Positions 53,611 to 64,000 of a stretch of DNA of 64,000 nt are shown in pieces (the first letter of the stretch is position 1; every line of letters begins with the position of its first letter). The translations under genes and the position numbers were made by a program. The notes beneath the pieces are model-generated. The model saw only the letters and a list, made by a program, of their open reading frames with translations, did not search any database and was not told where the DNA came from. The DNA comes from Cepaea nemoralis (Eukaryota; Mollusca; Gastropoda; Stylommatophora; Helicidae): contig JACEFZ010018156.1 in NCBI GenBank assembly GCA_014155875.1, positions 836,061 through 900,060 on the forward strand, in the 5' to 3' direction.

Positions 53611-54260
53611 TTAGCAGAATGCCGGGCCCACTAAGTATACAGATAAATAGCACAACTCTGAAACTAGTTAAAGAATTCAAATATCTTGGAAGTATGTTCA
53701 CAGAAGATGGCAGATTGGACAGAGAAGTCGAAATCAGATGTCAAAAAGCTAGTGCACTTACATATCAACTATCACCCTTACTGAAACATATATACCCATG
53801 TCCGCAAAACGACAGATAATAAACAGCATATTCACACCAACCCTATGCTACCAATCTCAATCTTGGTCTTTATCCAAATCACACTCCCGCAAAATCAACA
53901 CCTGCGAGGTGAGATGCCTGAGGAGAGCTGCCAACTTAACAATCCTAGACCGAGTAAGAAATGCTGTTATCAGACAGACAGTGGGATCAACACCTTGTGC
54001 CACATTTATTGAAAGAGAAGATCAAGTGGTTTGGCCATGTTGTCAGAATGCAACACCAGCAACTACCATCACTGGTCTTACATCAAAGATCATCTGCGAC
54101 GAGACCAAGAGGACGTTCATGAAGAAAATGGATTAATGACATCAAATACATAGTACAATCACACGGAATGACACTATCAAGTGCCGCCCACCGGGCGCTG
54201 GAGCGCAAATTATTCCTCCCCACGACGCTTGACGGTAGAAGTGGCAGATAATGATGATGA
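53555..54260 (+). mobile_element. LINE (family J-like) C-terminal half, opposite strand
   Basis: + strand: [55 protein letters not shown], then in other frames KEKIKWFGHVVRM, ATRPRGRSWRKWINDIKYI and VQSHGMTLSSAAHRALER; ends in a (gat)n tract at 54251-54270. It faces the - strand endonuclease/RT part at 52334-53610: either an inversion or two elements. Confidence 0.8.
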
Positions 54261-54639
54261 TGATGATGATTTCCTTCTTTTTAGTGACGAACATAATATG
54301 TGTCTACTACAGTTTAATTCTAACCTAAGTTGTGCACTCATAACTAAAGTACACTCATCAATAAAGTTCAAGGTGGACCAACGTGCTGAGGAACTGAATG
54401 GCCACGGGTAAGCTGGTCGTGAACGTTGGACGTCTGGCAGGCGTGCGGGGCGGTACCAGGCGTATGGACTCCTGCGGGACATCCCTTGTCTCTTCCCTAG
54501 CAAGCAGGCAATTCTAGGGTGACCGGTTATTTCCTGCAATATCCAAACTTTGTTTATGGAATTAATTAAACACGGGAATCGTCGCCGGAGCTACGGAGCT
54601 CCGCGCTTGACACATCTTTCAGGGGTTAGCGAAGAGAGA

Positions 54640-56240
54640 GTGAGGAGGAGAAAACGAGGAAATGGTGTGGGAAGAAGGCATAGACATAGGAGGGCAGGCG
54701 CCAGGAGAACAAGACGAAAAGTGGAGAGACTAGGTTTCAACCATGTAAGAGTGGGATACTGGAACTGTCGTAGTGCCAGGCAGAGAGGTCCTGTATTGGA
54801 GAGGCTAATACTGTATATGATTTTGATGTCCTCATGCTCCATGAGCTAAATACAGACAAATATCAGTGCCCTGGGTAAACCAGTTATATAAACCCTACTG
54901 GGCAGAGGAGACATGGGCAAGGTCTGCTGGTGAAGGAAGAAGTGAAGCATGTGGTACTTGACTTGAGTCAGTGGAATCACAGTGCAAAAGAGGTCTGTGG
55001 TATACAAATGGAAATTGGTGGCTTAAGTTGGAACATCATAAATGTATATGCCTCAGTGGACTGTTTTGTCAGAAAGGAAGACTGGGAATGGCTTAAGAAA
55101 TTGGAGGAATTACCAGGTGATAGGCTACTCATATGTGGAGACTTCAATGCGAGGAACAGAGAATGGGACAATAGTGGAGAAAACCGACAGGGAATTGCCC
55201 TTGCGGATGCCATGGTGGACTCCGATGTAGTCTGCATAAATGATGGGAGGCCGACGAGAATGGCAATGAGGCCTGGCGATGCAGACACAGCTATTGACTT
55301 GGAAACTGCACAGACAAATACAAAGAAAGGATCGGGCGAATGACAGTGGGAACAATTAATAGAGATGATGGTGTGCGAGTGACAACAAAGAGAAATGGGA
55401 GGCGTTTCTCCAGAATTTTTTAGCGCAGACCAATAATAATGATGCAGACACCAGGGATGCAGTTAGAGAGGAGTTATCTGGCACCATGAAGAATATGCAT
55501 TATGAATACATCATACGGGTTGAAGATGTTAAACATTTTAAAGAAAGCAAAAGACACGGCACCAGGGCCTGATGGGGTTAAGTATGGCCACATGAAGGCT
55601 CTGAGCGATGCAAACCTGAAGGAGATGACCGACTGCTTTAACCAGAGCATTAGGACAGCATCAGTACCGCAGGATTGGGTGCACAGCTAACTCATCCCTT
55701 TCCCAAAACCATTCAAGGATCATTCAAAGCTTAGCGGCTTCTTCTTTCTTCTTCTTCTTCGTTCATCCGGAGTTTTTTTTTCCGGATGTGATTGCGTTGT
55801 GCCTGTTTACAGCAGAGCTGCGTTCTTGCGCCGTTAGGCCGACACATCCGACTTCTGCGGGCATTTGTTGACCGGGTTAACCTTCCCGGGGGCTTAGCGG
55901 CTTTAGGATCATCACCCTTCAAAATACATTTGGGAAGGTGTTAGAGAAGATAGTCGTTGTCAAGCTGCATGAGTTTTTGGAAAGGGGAAGCTTCTTCCAA
56001 GAGGCCTGGGGAGCTACAGGCCAGGAAAAGATACCTGGTCAAATGCAGCCACTTTTGCCTTTGACGTTTATGAGGGGTTCCAGAGTAGACAAGAAACGAT
56101 GGCGGCGGCGCTTGATCTGGAGGATGCGTACAATAGAGTTCGATATGATATTTTGATGACCGCACTGATGGAGAAGGGGGTCAATCCCTGGTTAGTGAAC
56201 TGGATAGCGACGGCTCCTATACCTTTTTCGGAAAAAACCA
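54640..56240 (+). mobile_element. I-type LINE (family G copy): endonuclease and RT start
   Basis: Endonuclease: VRVGYWNCRSARQRGPVLER, then LSWNIINVYASVDCFVRKED and LLICGDFNARNREWDN (54930-55343). RT start: KKAKDTAPGPDGVKYGHM, SVPQDWVHS, then, after a short-element insertion at 55741-55891, KVLEKIVVVKLHEFLERGS and MAAALDLEDAYNRVRYDILM (55938-56220), nearly identical to 40290-40500. Truncated at 56215 by a tRNA-like SINE. Multiple frameshifts. Confidence 0.85.
55741..55891 (-). repeat. LINE-tail short element (copy h) with target duplication
   Basis: Complete - strand copy: CCCCGGGAAGG 5' end at 55891, hairpin CATCCGGA/TCCGGATG, GAA-rich tail down to 55741. Flanked by GCTTAGCGGCTT at 55729-55740 and 55892-55903. 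Inserted in the family G LINE. Confidence 0.95.
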
Positions 56241-56330
56241 GCACCGCCGTGTTTCGAACCCGCGTATACGGGCTCACAAACCGCGTTCGCAAGCCCTTAG
56301 CCACAGAGACCGGAGTGTACATACAATACT
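56215..56330 (-). repeat. tRNA-derived SINE head
   Basis: - strand: A box TGGCTAAGGGC and B box GGGTTCGAAAC with tRNA-like spacing ('gcttgcgaacgcggtttgtg' between), followed by 'acggcggtgctgg' and a T-rich stretch. The best tRNA-like promoter in the window, but no full cloverleaf could be verified. Confidence 0.7.
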
Positions 56331-56454
56331 CAAATAAAACTAGAGATATGGACACAGTACAACAGAAAATACAGCCATAACTATGATGCAGAGGATCCAG
56401 ACAGCCAAGACAGCAACAGAGACATTACTGGAAACCAATCATGGTACAGCGGAT

Positions 56455-56600
56455 CGCGTCGCGTTGGTTACTTTCGGGGGTATGTGAGCCGGTCGCTCAG
56501 AAATCAATGGCAAACTACTGAGCGTAATCTTGCCAAGACATCAACAACAGCAGTAAAATGCTGGTGTTGACAGCGATGTCCTGTAAATAGGATATGCCCC
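56455..56600 (+). repeat. SINE-A copy
   Basis: 'gggggtatgtgagccggtcg', 'caaactactgagcgtaatct', 'ttgacagcgatgtcctgtaa' and 'aggatatgc' match SINE-A, followed by a C13-A20 composite homopolymer (56597-56629). The head before 56455 is diverged. Confidence 0.8.
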
Positions 56601-56629
56601 CCCCCCCCCCAAAAAAAAAAAAAAAAAAA

Positions 56630-57030
56630 ATCATGGTACACAACCTGTGCTACTATTGGCAGAGGCAAAATCAATACACAAAGCAATATGGTCTGAGAAA
56701 TTGCCAGTACTACGGGCACTACAATTTGAACTAGGCAACCGGCGTAAAGTCACCATGCAGTGAATACCGTCTCACCGTGGAGTGCCTGGAAATAAGAGAG
56801 CTCATCAGTTAACTAAGGAAGGTGCAACAGAAAAACAACCAGTTGTAACTATCACATACCGCCAAAAGAAAAGAATCACCAAATCAATTTGAACGCACCA
56901 ACCCCAGCACAGGAAGATTATCGTTTTATAGACCACAACACATGATTATTCTACCCTCGGAACAGGACACAATCGATTGCGCAACCACATTTCTAAAAAC
57001 AATGTAAGATTGGCGAATCAGCCATAATCG
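56630..57030 (+). mobile_element. I-type LINE RNase H fragment
   Basis: Frames with SIHKAIWSEKLPVLRALQFE, then IPSHRGVPGNKRAHQLTKEG (RNase H end, decayed) and STLGTGHNRLRNHI, the 'r-aTGHn-Lr-h' motif after RNase H. Stops and shifts throughout. Confidence 0.7.
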
Positions 57031-57249
57031 CCATAATCACGTGTGGATTTGCACCGCAGTCAGCAGATCACATGGTTCAATACCGTTCATAATATGAAAT
57101 ATCTAGGCAAACCTTCTGACACAGAAAAACAATAGTGGAAGTTAATCTTTACGGACCACTGAATTAACTATAATGGCAACGGAGTTTATAAGAGAGCCAC
57201 TTTCAGATCAATTAATTTCAAGCGAACGAAAGAAAAAGAATACTTTGGT

Positions 57250-58836
57250 TACTATTCGAAGGTGAAATATCAGAGATGAGATAACCAAGGAGCAATATGA
57301 TGCCCTATGTAGGCCTATCGGTGGGTCATGAAATACCAGAGATTCGATGTGCTGATGATTCAGCATTACTATCCACATCACACAGTGGGATAGAAAAACT
57401 AATAACCTCGACCCAAAAGAATAGTGAAAATCACAACTTATGTCTTATCATAACAAAAACAAAGATAATGCATACAGATAAAATTAATATGGAGACAGAA
57501 ATATATGTTAACGAGGAAACATTGGAGGTGGTGGAAAATTTCGAAAATCTTGGGTCATTAATTACGAACAGTGACACATACTATGTATATATACATATAC
57601 TAATCTTGGGTCATTAATTATGAACGAATAGTGACACAGCGAAAAAAATTAAAGGACGAATATCTACTGCTCTTCAGAAACTAAAACAACTGAATAAATT
57701 GTGGCGTGGGACAGGCATGCATCTTTCCCATTGCAACATACGCATATGAGTCCTGGACACATACTAAACAAGCTGAACAACTCATAAATGCCTGCGAATA
57801 AAAATGTTATAGACGGATTCTAAGAATATCTTGGATATAAAAAAAAAACAAAAACCCAGAACAATTGCACCCATATGACAAGAACTGAATATTGAAGAAG
57901 GTGGGCTACTAAATACGATAAAACAAAGAAAATTGAAATATTTTGGTCACTTGAAGCGTCATGAAAGTTTAGAGAGAACAATCATTGAGAGGTATATGCC
58001 CGGGAAGAGAAGAAGAGGAAGGCCAAAGAGAAGATGTGTGCAGGGTGTGGCGGATGATCTCCAGATGGGTGTATCGGACGCGAGACATCGGCCAAAGAGA
58101 AGATGTGTGCAAGATGTGGCGGATGATCTCCAGATGGGTGTATCGGACGCGAGACATCGGCCAAAGAGAAGATGTGTGCAGGGTGTGGCGGATGATCTCC
58201 AGATGGGTGTATCGGACGCGAGACATCGGCCAAAGAGAAGATGTGTGCAAGGATGTGGCGATGATCTCCAGATGGGTGTATCGGACGCGAGACATCGGCC
58301 AAAGAGAAGATGTGTGCAGGGTGTGGCGGATGATCTCCAGATGGGTGTATCGGACGCGAGACATCGGCCAAAGAGAAGATGTGTGCAAGATGTGGCAGAT
58401 GATCTCCAGATGGGTGTATCGGACGCGAGACATCGGCCAAAGAGAAGATGTGTGCAAGATGTGGCGGATGATCTCCAGATGGGTGTATCGGACGCGAGAC
58501 ATCGGCCAAAGAGAAGATGTGTGCAAGATGTGGCGGATGATCTCCAGATGGGTGTATCGGACGCGAGACATCGGCCAAAGAGAAGATGTGTGCAAGATGT
58601 GGCGGATGATCTCCAGATGGGTGTATCGGACGCGAGACATCGGCCAAAGAGAAGATGTGTGCAAGATGTGGCAGATGATCTCCAGATGGGTGTATCGGAC
58701 GCGAGACATCGGCCAAAGAGAAGATGTGTGCAAGATGTGGCGGATGATCTCCAGATGGCTGTATCGGACGCGAGACATCTTGGCTTATGACCGAGTTTTC
58801 CGGAAGGTTGTTACGGGAGCAGGGGCGTGCTACTGA
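57250..58836 (+). mobile_element. LINE (family E) copy ending in a 69-bp tandem expansion
   Basis: Aligns with 17970-18778: HEIPEIRCADDSALLST (YADD decayed to CADD), NSENHNLCLIITKTKIMHTD, LEVVENFENLGSLI, then frameshifts, KYFGHLKRHESLERTIIERY and MPGKRRRGRPKRRCVQ, the tandem array, and finally LAYDRVFRKVVTGAG. Pseudogene copy. Confidence 0.85.
58021..58779. repeat. 69-bp minisatellite, 11 copies, LINE-derived
   Basis: Unit of 23 codons (RPKRRCVQDVADDLQMGVSD plus ARH), present once in the related LINE at 18640-18710. Successive starts at 58021, 58090 and onward to 58711 are exactly 69 bp apart. Copy 4 has offsetting indels (aaggatgtggcgatg) that keep the length. Since 69 is divisible by three, four overlapping frames on both strands stay open for 244-285 codons; these are by-products. 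Confidence 0.95.
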
Positions 58837-60300
58837 ATGATTCGAACGTTGAGCATGTGCTAATATAGTAATAATAGTAATAATAATATGGTAGAACGGG
58901 AAATCGCAGATTCACTATAAAGTCTTTCTGTCTGCACAATAGAGGGTTTAAACACATGATTGCCAAAGTTTCAGCATATTTAAGTAATCGATTATTGTTC
59001 ATGAAATACAATATGTGACACATGTTTTGCTTGGTTAACTTTATGGCTTCAGTTTAACAGGAATTGAACGACGGACGAGAAAGGTAAACTGAAATACTGA
59101 TACTGTCATATCGGGCACTCTCACGAATGTTTATACTTCACCTCCGACACCGCAAGGTACAAGAGGAACATGATGAGATGCGACTGTCAGATAGATATGG
59201 CTAAATATCCTCTTATATGAACATAATAAAACAAGAAAATGGGAGGGAGGGCCAAATATAAAATAACAGGAATCAAGATAAACATTGTTAAACAGTAGCA
59301 CCCACAAAAGTATTGGTTCTTGCCGGATGGACACGTCGATTAGTGGTAATCAAATGGGGTCTCCATTCTCAGACTAACATAAATGTCCGTATAACAAAAC
59401 CTGATGGCAGTAACCCGTTATGATCAAGGGCAATGAAATTATTGTAAACAGGTGTGTCGGAATGTGATGTCTCTCAGATGTTCTCTGAATCAGTCCGCTA
59501 GCCGCTACCCAGGCTGTCTAAGATGTTTCATGGCAACATCTCCTGCAAATAATTATGTATATGAGATTGCGAGACGTGCGGGAAAACGAGTCTTTTGAGC
59601 AAAAGGCACACAGAGGAAATATAACCGACCGTGTCTGTGTGATGTACGGAGACATTTGGAAATGAGACAACCGCAGGAAGGCGACTATGGACAAGTAGGT
59701 TTCTTGAATTTTGGTAACAGCGATAGATTAAAGTTGGGTCATCTGGAAATACCTCTAGAGTGATTTGATCTCATTTTAGAATGGACAAAGGATAAAAGAA
59801 GATATATGTGGTCATGTACTACTACATGCGCGTGTCAGATACCTATTAATGTGTTGTTGTTTTATTTTTTGTGTGTGACTTGCAGACGATTAGAAATATC
59901 AGAGATCATGCTAATACAAATCTACATAACAAACAGTAATTTTCACTTGGTTACAAGCAACAGTTATGGGTTTTTTTTTTGGGTATGATTTGATTAACTG
60001 GGCTCTTCTTTAGATCTACAAGAATTATATTTAAAGCTAAACACCAAGCGATATAATATACTGTTAGGGAAACGTTGGAGACACCACAGTGGTATAACCA
60101 ACAATAACTATCTCCTTTCCTTTTATGTCCACAACTTATAGCCAATTATGATATTGCAGTAAGAAGAAAACATTTCCTGCTTCCCATTTGAGAAAATGTT
60201 TCCGCTGCCCTCACAGCAGAGCTACGGTTGTATTGTTCGTAAAACTGAAATGAAAACTTCATGGTAAATGACACTGTATCATAAACCATTCTCTGACATG
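58837..60300. other. intergenic, mostly unassigned
   Basis: Holds a (taa)n-like stretch near 58865-58890 and, at 59128-59165, a + strand piece of the family H LINE 3' end ('acttcacctccgacaccgca'). No gene recognised. Confidence 0.45.
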
Positions 60301-60430
60301 GAAGCCGCGGTGGTGAAGTGACTAGACGTTCGCCTGCGAACCTGGTGGTCATAGGTTTGATCTAAGTCGACCAGACCTAAAATGGCTGCCAGAAAATGTC
60401 TTGGGAAGTAATATTATTTTCGTACAATGC
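60300..60430 (+). repeat. tRNA-like SINE head
   Basis: 'gccgcggtggtgaagtgact' with A-box-like TGGTGAAGTGACTAG and B-box-like GGTTTGATCTA about 38 bp on. Short, diverged. Confidence 0.5.
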
Positions 60431-60479
60431 TATCCATCATTCTCCGAGCCACTTCGCCATAAATAAAAAACAACAACTG

Positions 60480-61615
60480 CCTCAATAGCAGCTATCATCA
60501 TTTCACACAGACAGATGAAAAATGGTTCCAACCTCTACTAACATTATTTGACACATAAAAATTTGCCCCAATCTCTAATATAAAATGTGGAACAGACAAA
60601 AGAACAATTGCACCAATGGCTAGTCTCATAATTTGACAAGGACAAAAGAACAATTTCCAAATCTCCACTACCATTATTTAACAAAGACATAAGAACAACT
60701 GCCCCAATCGCTGCTACCATTATTTAACAAAGACATAACTGCTCCAATCGCTGCTACCATTATTTAACAAAGACATAAGAACAACTGCCCCAATCGCTGC
60801 TACCATTATTTAACAAAGACATAACTGCTCCAATCGTTGCTACCATTATTTAACAAAGACATAAGAACAACTGCTCCAATCGCTGCTACCATTATTTAAC
60901 AAAGACATAACTGCTCCAATCGTTGCTACCATTATTTAACAAAGACATAAGAACAACTGCCCCAATCGCTGCTACCATTATTTAACAAAGACATAAGTAC
61001 AACTGCTCCAATCGCTGCTACCATTATTTAACAAAGACATAAGTACAACTGCCCCAATCACTGCTACCATTATTTAACAAAGACATAACTGCTCCAATCG
61101 GTGCTACCATTATTTCACAAAGACATAAGAACAACTGCTCCAATCGCTGCTACCATTATTTAACACAGACATAAGTACAACTGCCCCAATCGCTGCTACC
61201 ATTATTTAACAAAGACATAAGTACAACTGCTCCAATCTCTGCTATCCTTATTTGACTCAGACAAAACAATAACCGAACCAATCTCTGCTATCATTATTTG
61301 ACACAGACAAAACAATAACTGCCCCAATGTCTGCTATCATCATTACAGACAAACAATAGCTGCCCCAATATCTGCTATCATCATTTAACACAGACAAAAC
61401 TATAACTGCCCCAATGTCTGCTATCATCATTTAACACAGACAAAACAATAACTGCTCCAATGTCTGCTATAATGATTTAACAGACAAAACAATAAATGCC
61501 ACAATCTATCACATTTAACAGACAAAACAATAACCCCCAATGTCTGCTATATCATCATTTAACACAGACAAAGAACAACTGCCCCAATGTCTACCACCAT
61601 TATTTAACAGAGACA
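60480..61615. repeat. ~46/40-bp minisatellite
   Basis: Unit 'taccattatttaacaaagac' 'ataagaacaactgccccaat' 'cgctgc' (46 bp) with a recurrent 40-bp form lacking 'aagaac'. Copies are regular from about 60670 to 61250 and progressively diverged at both ends (e.g. 'tatcatcatttaacacagac' near 61400), as expected of an array homogenised in its centre. Confidence 0.9.
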
Positions 61616-62385
61616 ACAGAATACACACACCACGCATACTCTGTTTGTGACCATCTTTAACCCTTCACGCAGGCCTGCAATGTCTAGTGGCCCTAGCACT
61701 TCACATACCCAGAGCTTATTCCTTTCATGGTGTTCTTTGTGATGTTTTTTTCTCAGGTAAAGTTGAGCGGGTGTGCTCTGCTCAATACTAACAGTTACTA
61801 ACCCAAACCACAATCCTGGTTTAAATACATCTTACAACTTTATGTATTTGACCACCACTATTATTTATTGTCTGTTCCTTGCTATACAGAATGGATCCTC
61901 CTATCGGAATGATACTCAGGAATGTTGTCAACAGAGGGATCCAGGCCATGCCCAATCTCCTTCATAAACAAGGAAATATTGTGACCTGGAAACTCATGAA
62001 ACATCAAATGCAGGACATGGCATGGTCACAGAGAAAACGCGGGTACGGAACAAAGAAATGAGCCTGCGACAGGAATTCTAACTAGTGGGGAATTCATCCG
62101 CCCACAGCATAGTCATTTCTTCAGAATCTAACTGAAGATATGACAAAGCCTTCAGCCCAGCAATTATTGTGCATCCTTTGGGATGAAGATACCAGCTTTG
62201 CCACAATTAATATCCATATAACACACAGCATGGGATAGACTTGTGGTGCCCAAATTACGTCACTGATAACTCATGCTGTCCAGTGTGAGACTGAGCATAT
62301 GCAAAACATATTTACCACAGTCCATGGTATTGGCTATTAATGTTCACCCACAGCCATATGTCTTGCATGTTTTCAATAATTTCCA
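61616..62385. other. intergenic, nothing recognised
   Basis: Mixed sequence; a 60-codon + strand frame near 61879-62061 is unsupported. No repeat match found. Confidence 0.4.
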
Positions 62386-62462
62386 ATACGATCCACGACT
62401 CTGGTGATCGAGTGAGATGGCAGTACATGACCGCCCACGCTTATCGGCACTGGCACATGATG
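62386..62462 (+). mobile_element. LINE 3'-end fragment (family B)
   Basis: 'atccacgactctggtgatcg' 'agtgagatggcagtacatga' 'ccgcccacgcttatcggcac' is the family B LINE 3' end in + orientation (compare 39745-39830 inverted). Confidence 0.75.
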
Positions 62463-62638
62463 GATATATGTTTCTCCACATCATGATTATTTCTTGGTCT
62501 CCCCTGTGTCTTTTCCCTTCCAGGTTTCATGCGGTTACTACATTTCCCAGTGTCCTCGTTACCACGACCTTGCCTAAAGAATGTGGAATGTTCACATCTG
62601 ATATGAGTAACCAGCTCTCTGCCTAGGCTGTTTTCTTT
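62463..62638 (-). mobile_element. LINE C-terminal fragment
   Basis: The - strand reads VTHIRCEHSTFFRQGRGNED then NRMKPGREKTQGRPRNNHDV, similar to the 'gK-egKR-rGRPr' end of LINE ORF2; decayed and head-to-head with the family B piece at 62386-62462. Confidence 0.5.
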
Positions 62639-62855
62639 CAAGGTGCCCTCATTAGTTAATTTAACTGTTCAAGGTATCGCCATTAGTTAATTTAACTTTT
62701 CAAGATATCGTCATTAGTTAATTTAACTGTTCAAGGTATCGTCATTAGTTAATTTAACTGTTCAAGGTATCGTCATTAGTTAATTTAACTGTTCAAAGTA
62801 TCGTCATTAGTTAAAATAGCCGTTCAAGGGATCGTCATTAGTTAATTCAACTGTT
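62639..62855. repeat. 31-bp tandem repeat, 7 copies
   Basis: Unit 'caaggtatcgtcattagtta' 'atttaactgtt', seven consecutive units, the outer ones more diverged. Confidence 0.93.
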
Positions 62856-62859
62856 CACG

Positions 62860-63110
62860 ATTTTATCATTCTGCACGTTTGCAGTCTCATACTTCCATAC
62901 ATCAAAACTGGCTCTATGTAACTCGTAAGAACTCTTTTTCTTATTTTCATTGACAAAACATGTTGTATAAAATATTCTTACTTTTGCAAAATGCGGCGCT
63001 GGCTTGGGATATTCTACACTCCACCTCTTTAATACATCTTCCATCCGCTCTTATCAATGTGCCAAGATATTTCAATCCATATTAACTTGGTTCAGAAATG
63101 TTAGTTACTA
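62860..63110 (-). mobile_element. LINE fragment (family D, YLG region)
   Basis: The - strand reads LKYLGTLIRADGRCIKEVEC, RISQASAAFCKSKNILYNMF and onward, matching the post-RT segment of family D at 16589-16795. Confidence 0.75.
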
Positions 63111-64000
63111 TGTTGTTTGGACTTCTTTTCTTTGAGCTTTGCCCTTTGGACATCACCAATGTCCGTTTTCTGGTATTTAGACTGAAGATTATTTTGGTTT
63201 CAACTGTGCTTGTTGATTTCACAGGATCAATAATATATCTGTTATTGTCTACTCACAGCTGTATGTAATACATAATATAGCCCACTCGTTTGTTAAGTGG
63301 GACCCCATAGAGTCATAAACCCTGCAAAATAAACAAGCTCAGACAACACTAATATGTTTTACTTCGGAACTAAACATAATACAGAAATGTCATGTTTTAA
63401 TACATGAAATATATTTGGATACATAATTATGGTATTAGCCAGTCAATAGATCACCCTCATTGCACACTGAATTGTAAGTGCATAAGTGCTCAGATCCTCT
63501 CCTCTCAGTATCTCCCTCAGCATGTTGCGACTGACGACACCAGTTCTGTGTTGACTGACTCTGGCTTCCAGCATGGTGCTCTTGTCTAGGATTGCCAGAT
63601 ATCCAAGTTTTTAATAAAATAATTCATTGTCCGGAAATCTGCTTTCGGGAATATTTAATTAAATCAAACGCTTTCCTGATTCATTTGGCAGAACTGTTTA
63701 AATGTCAGCGCAGACACAGAAGTTGTATTTTCATTGTTGCTGTGGTTAGTTGGTTTCTGTTTGTTGTGAATTATGAAGACCTATAGTGTGTTTTTGTTTG
63801 TTGCCTCAATATAAAATTCAATATCTCAGTAACCAACTGAGGGAAAATGATGAGATTTAGCATATAACCTTATAATTATGTCCACCCAACAAAAAGTTTT
63901 TTGTTCTGGAGATTGTACAGCAGATTTCAATGTTTGTTTATATGCGGTATATATTTTATGGCCCCCCCCCCCCCCCGCATTCATTCCATCAAAAAATTTT
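63111..64000. other. intergenic, nothing recognised
   Basis: AT-rich sequence ending in a C15 run (63962-63976). Several short frames, none supported. Confidence 0.4.

Noticed and set aside
57933..58836. Four long overlapping open frames (244-285 codons, both strands) as genes
   Set aside because: They are by-products of a 69-bp tandem array whose period is divisible by three and which derives from a LINE C-terminus.
61879..62061. 60-codon + strand frame as a small gene
   Set aside because: No recognisable motif, splice signals or conservation; a length expected by chance.

Overview
The window is eukaryotic and metazoan. It carries two conserved, intron-containing housekeeping genes with GT-AG splicing, set in a dense mass of retroelement debris. 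The mixture of repeats (I-type LINEs with RNase H, several other LINE families, a Penelope-like element with a GIY-YIG endonuclease, a Mutator-like transposase remnant, a piggyBac-like MITE, tRNA-headed SINEs and long minisatellites) suggests a lophotrochozoan invertebrate, probably a mollusc. That placement is inference, not proof.

Host genes. (1) The 3' half of FTSJ3 (SPB1-like pre-rRNA 2'-O-methyltransferase / 60S biogenesis factor) lies on the + strand in eight exons, 1151-13861, ending at a stop codon; the methyltransferase N-terminus must lie upstream of base 1. (2) A complete 14-3-3 epsilon gene (YWHAE-like) lies on the - strand in five coding exons, 38811 down to 26042, encoding 257 residues. 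The genes converge, and the roughly 12 kb between their stop codons is mostly LINE sequence. Everything from about 39.7 kb to the end is intergenic repeat material; I see no further host exon there.

Mobile elements. One I-type LINE family is present in three large, very similar copies: copy 1 (19637-24052, +, broken by two nested insertions), copy 2 (31857-35532, +, 5'-truncated, inside a YWHAE intron, with a 12-bp target duplication and near-intact RT/RNase H) and copy 3 (47212-51836, -, with endonuclease but a deletion in RT). Its 3' end is a block of about 140 bp with a terminal hairpin and a (GAA)n tail. The same block also occurs alone at six other places, several with clear target-site duplications, so it behaves as a short retroposon paired with the LINE. 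Two minisatellites (58 bp x21 and 69 bp x11) are tandem expansions of LINE ORF2 C-terminal coding sequence. A third (42 bp x ~24) is open in frame on the - strand.

Most notable: at 51897-51941 (-) there is a sequence that folds as a complete type I hammerhead self-cleaving ribozyme. It lies just downstream of a tRNA-like Pol III promoter and is bracketed by two same-orientation copies of a ~55-bp module, resembling Schistosoma Sm-alpha elements or metazoan retrozymes. Two further hammerhead-like motifs (44848-44894 and 43798-43844, both -) sit in terminal sequence of the Penelope-like element.
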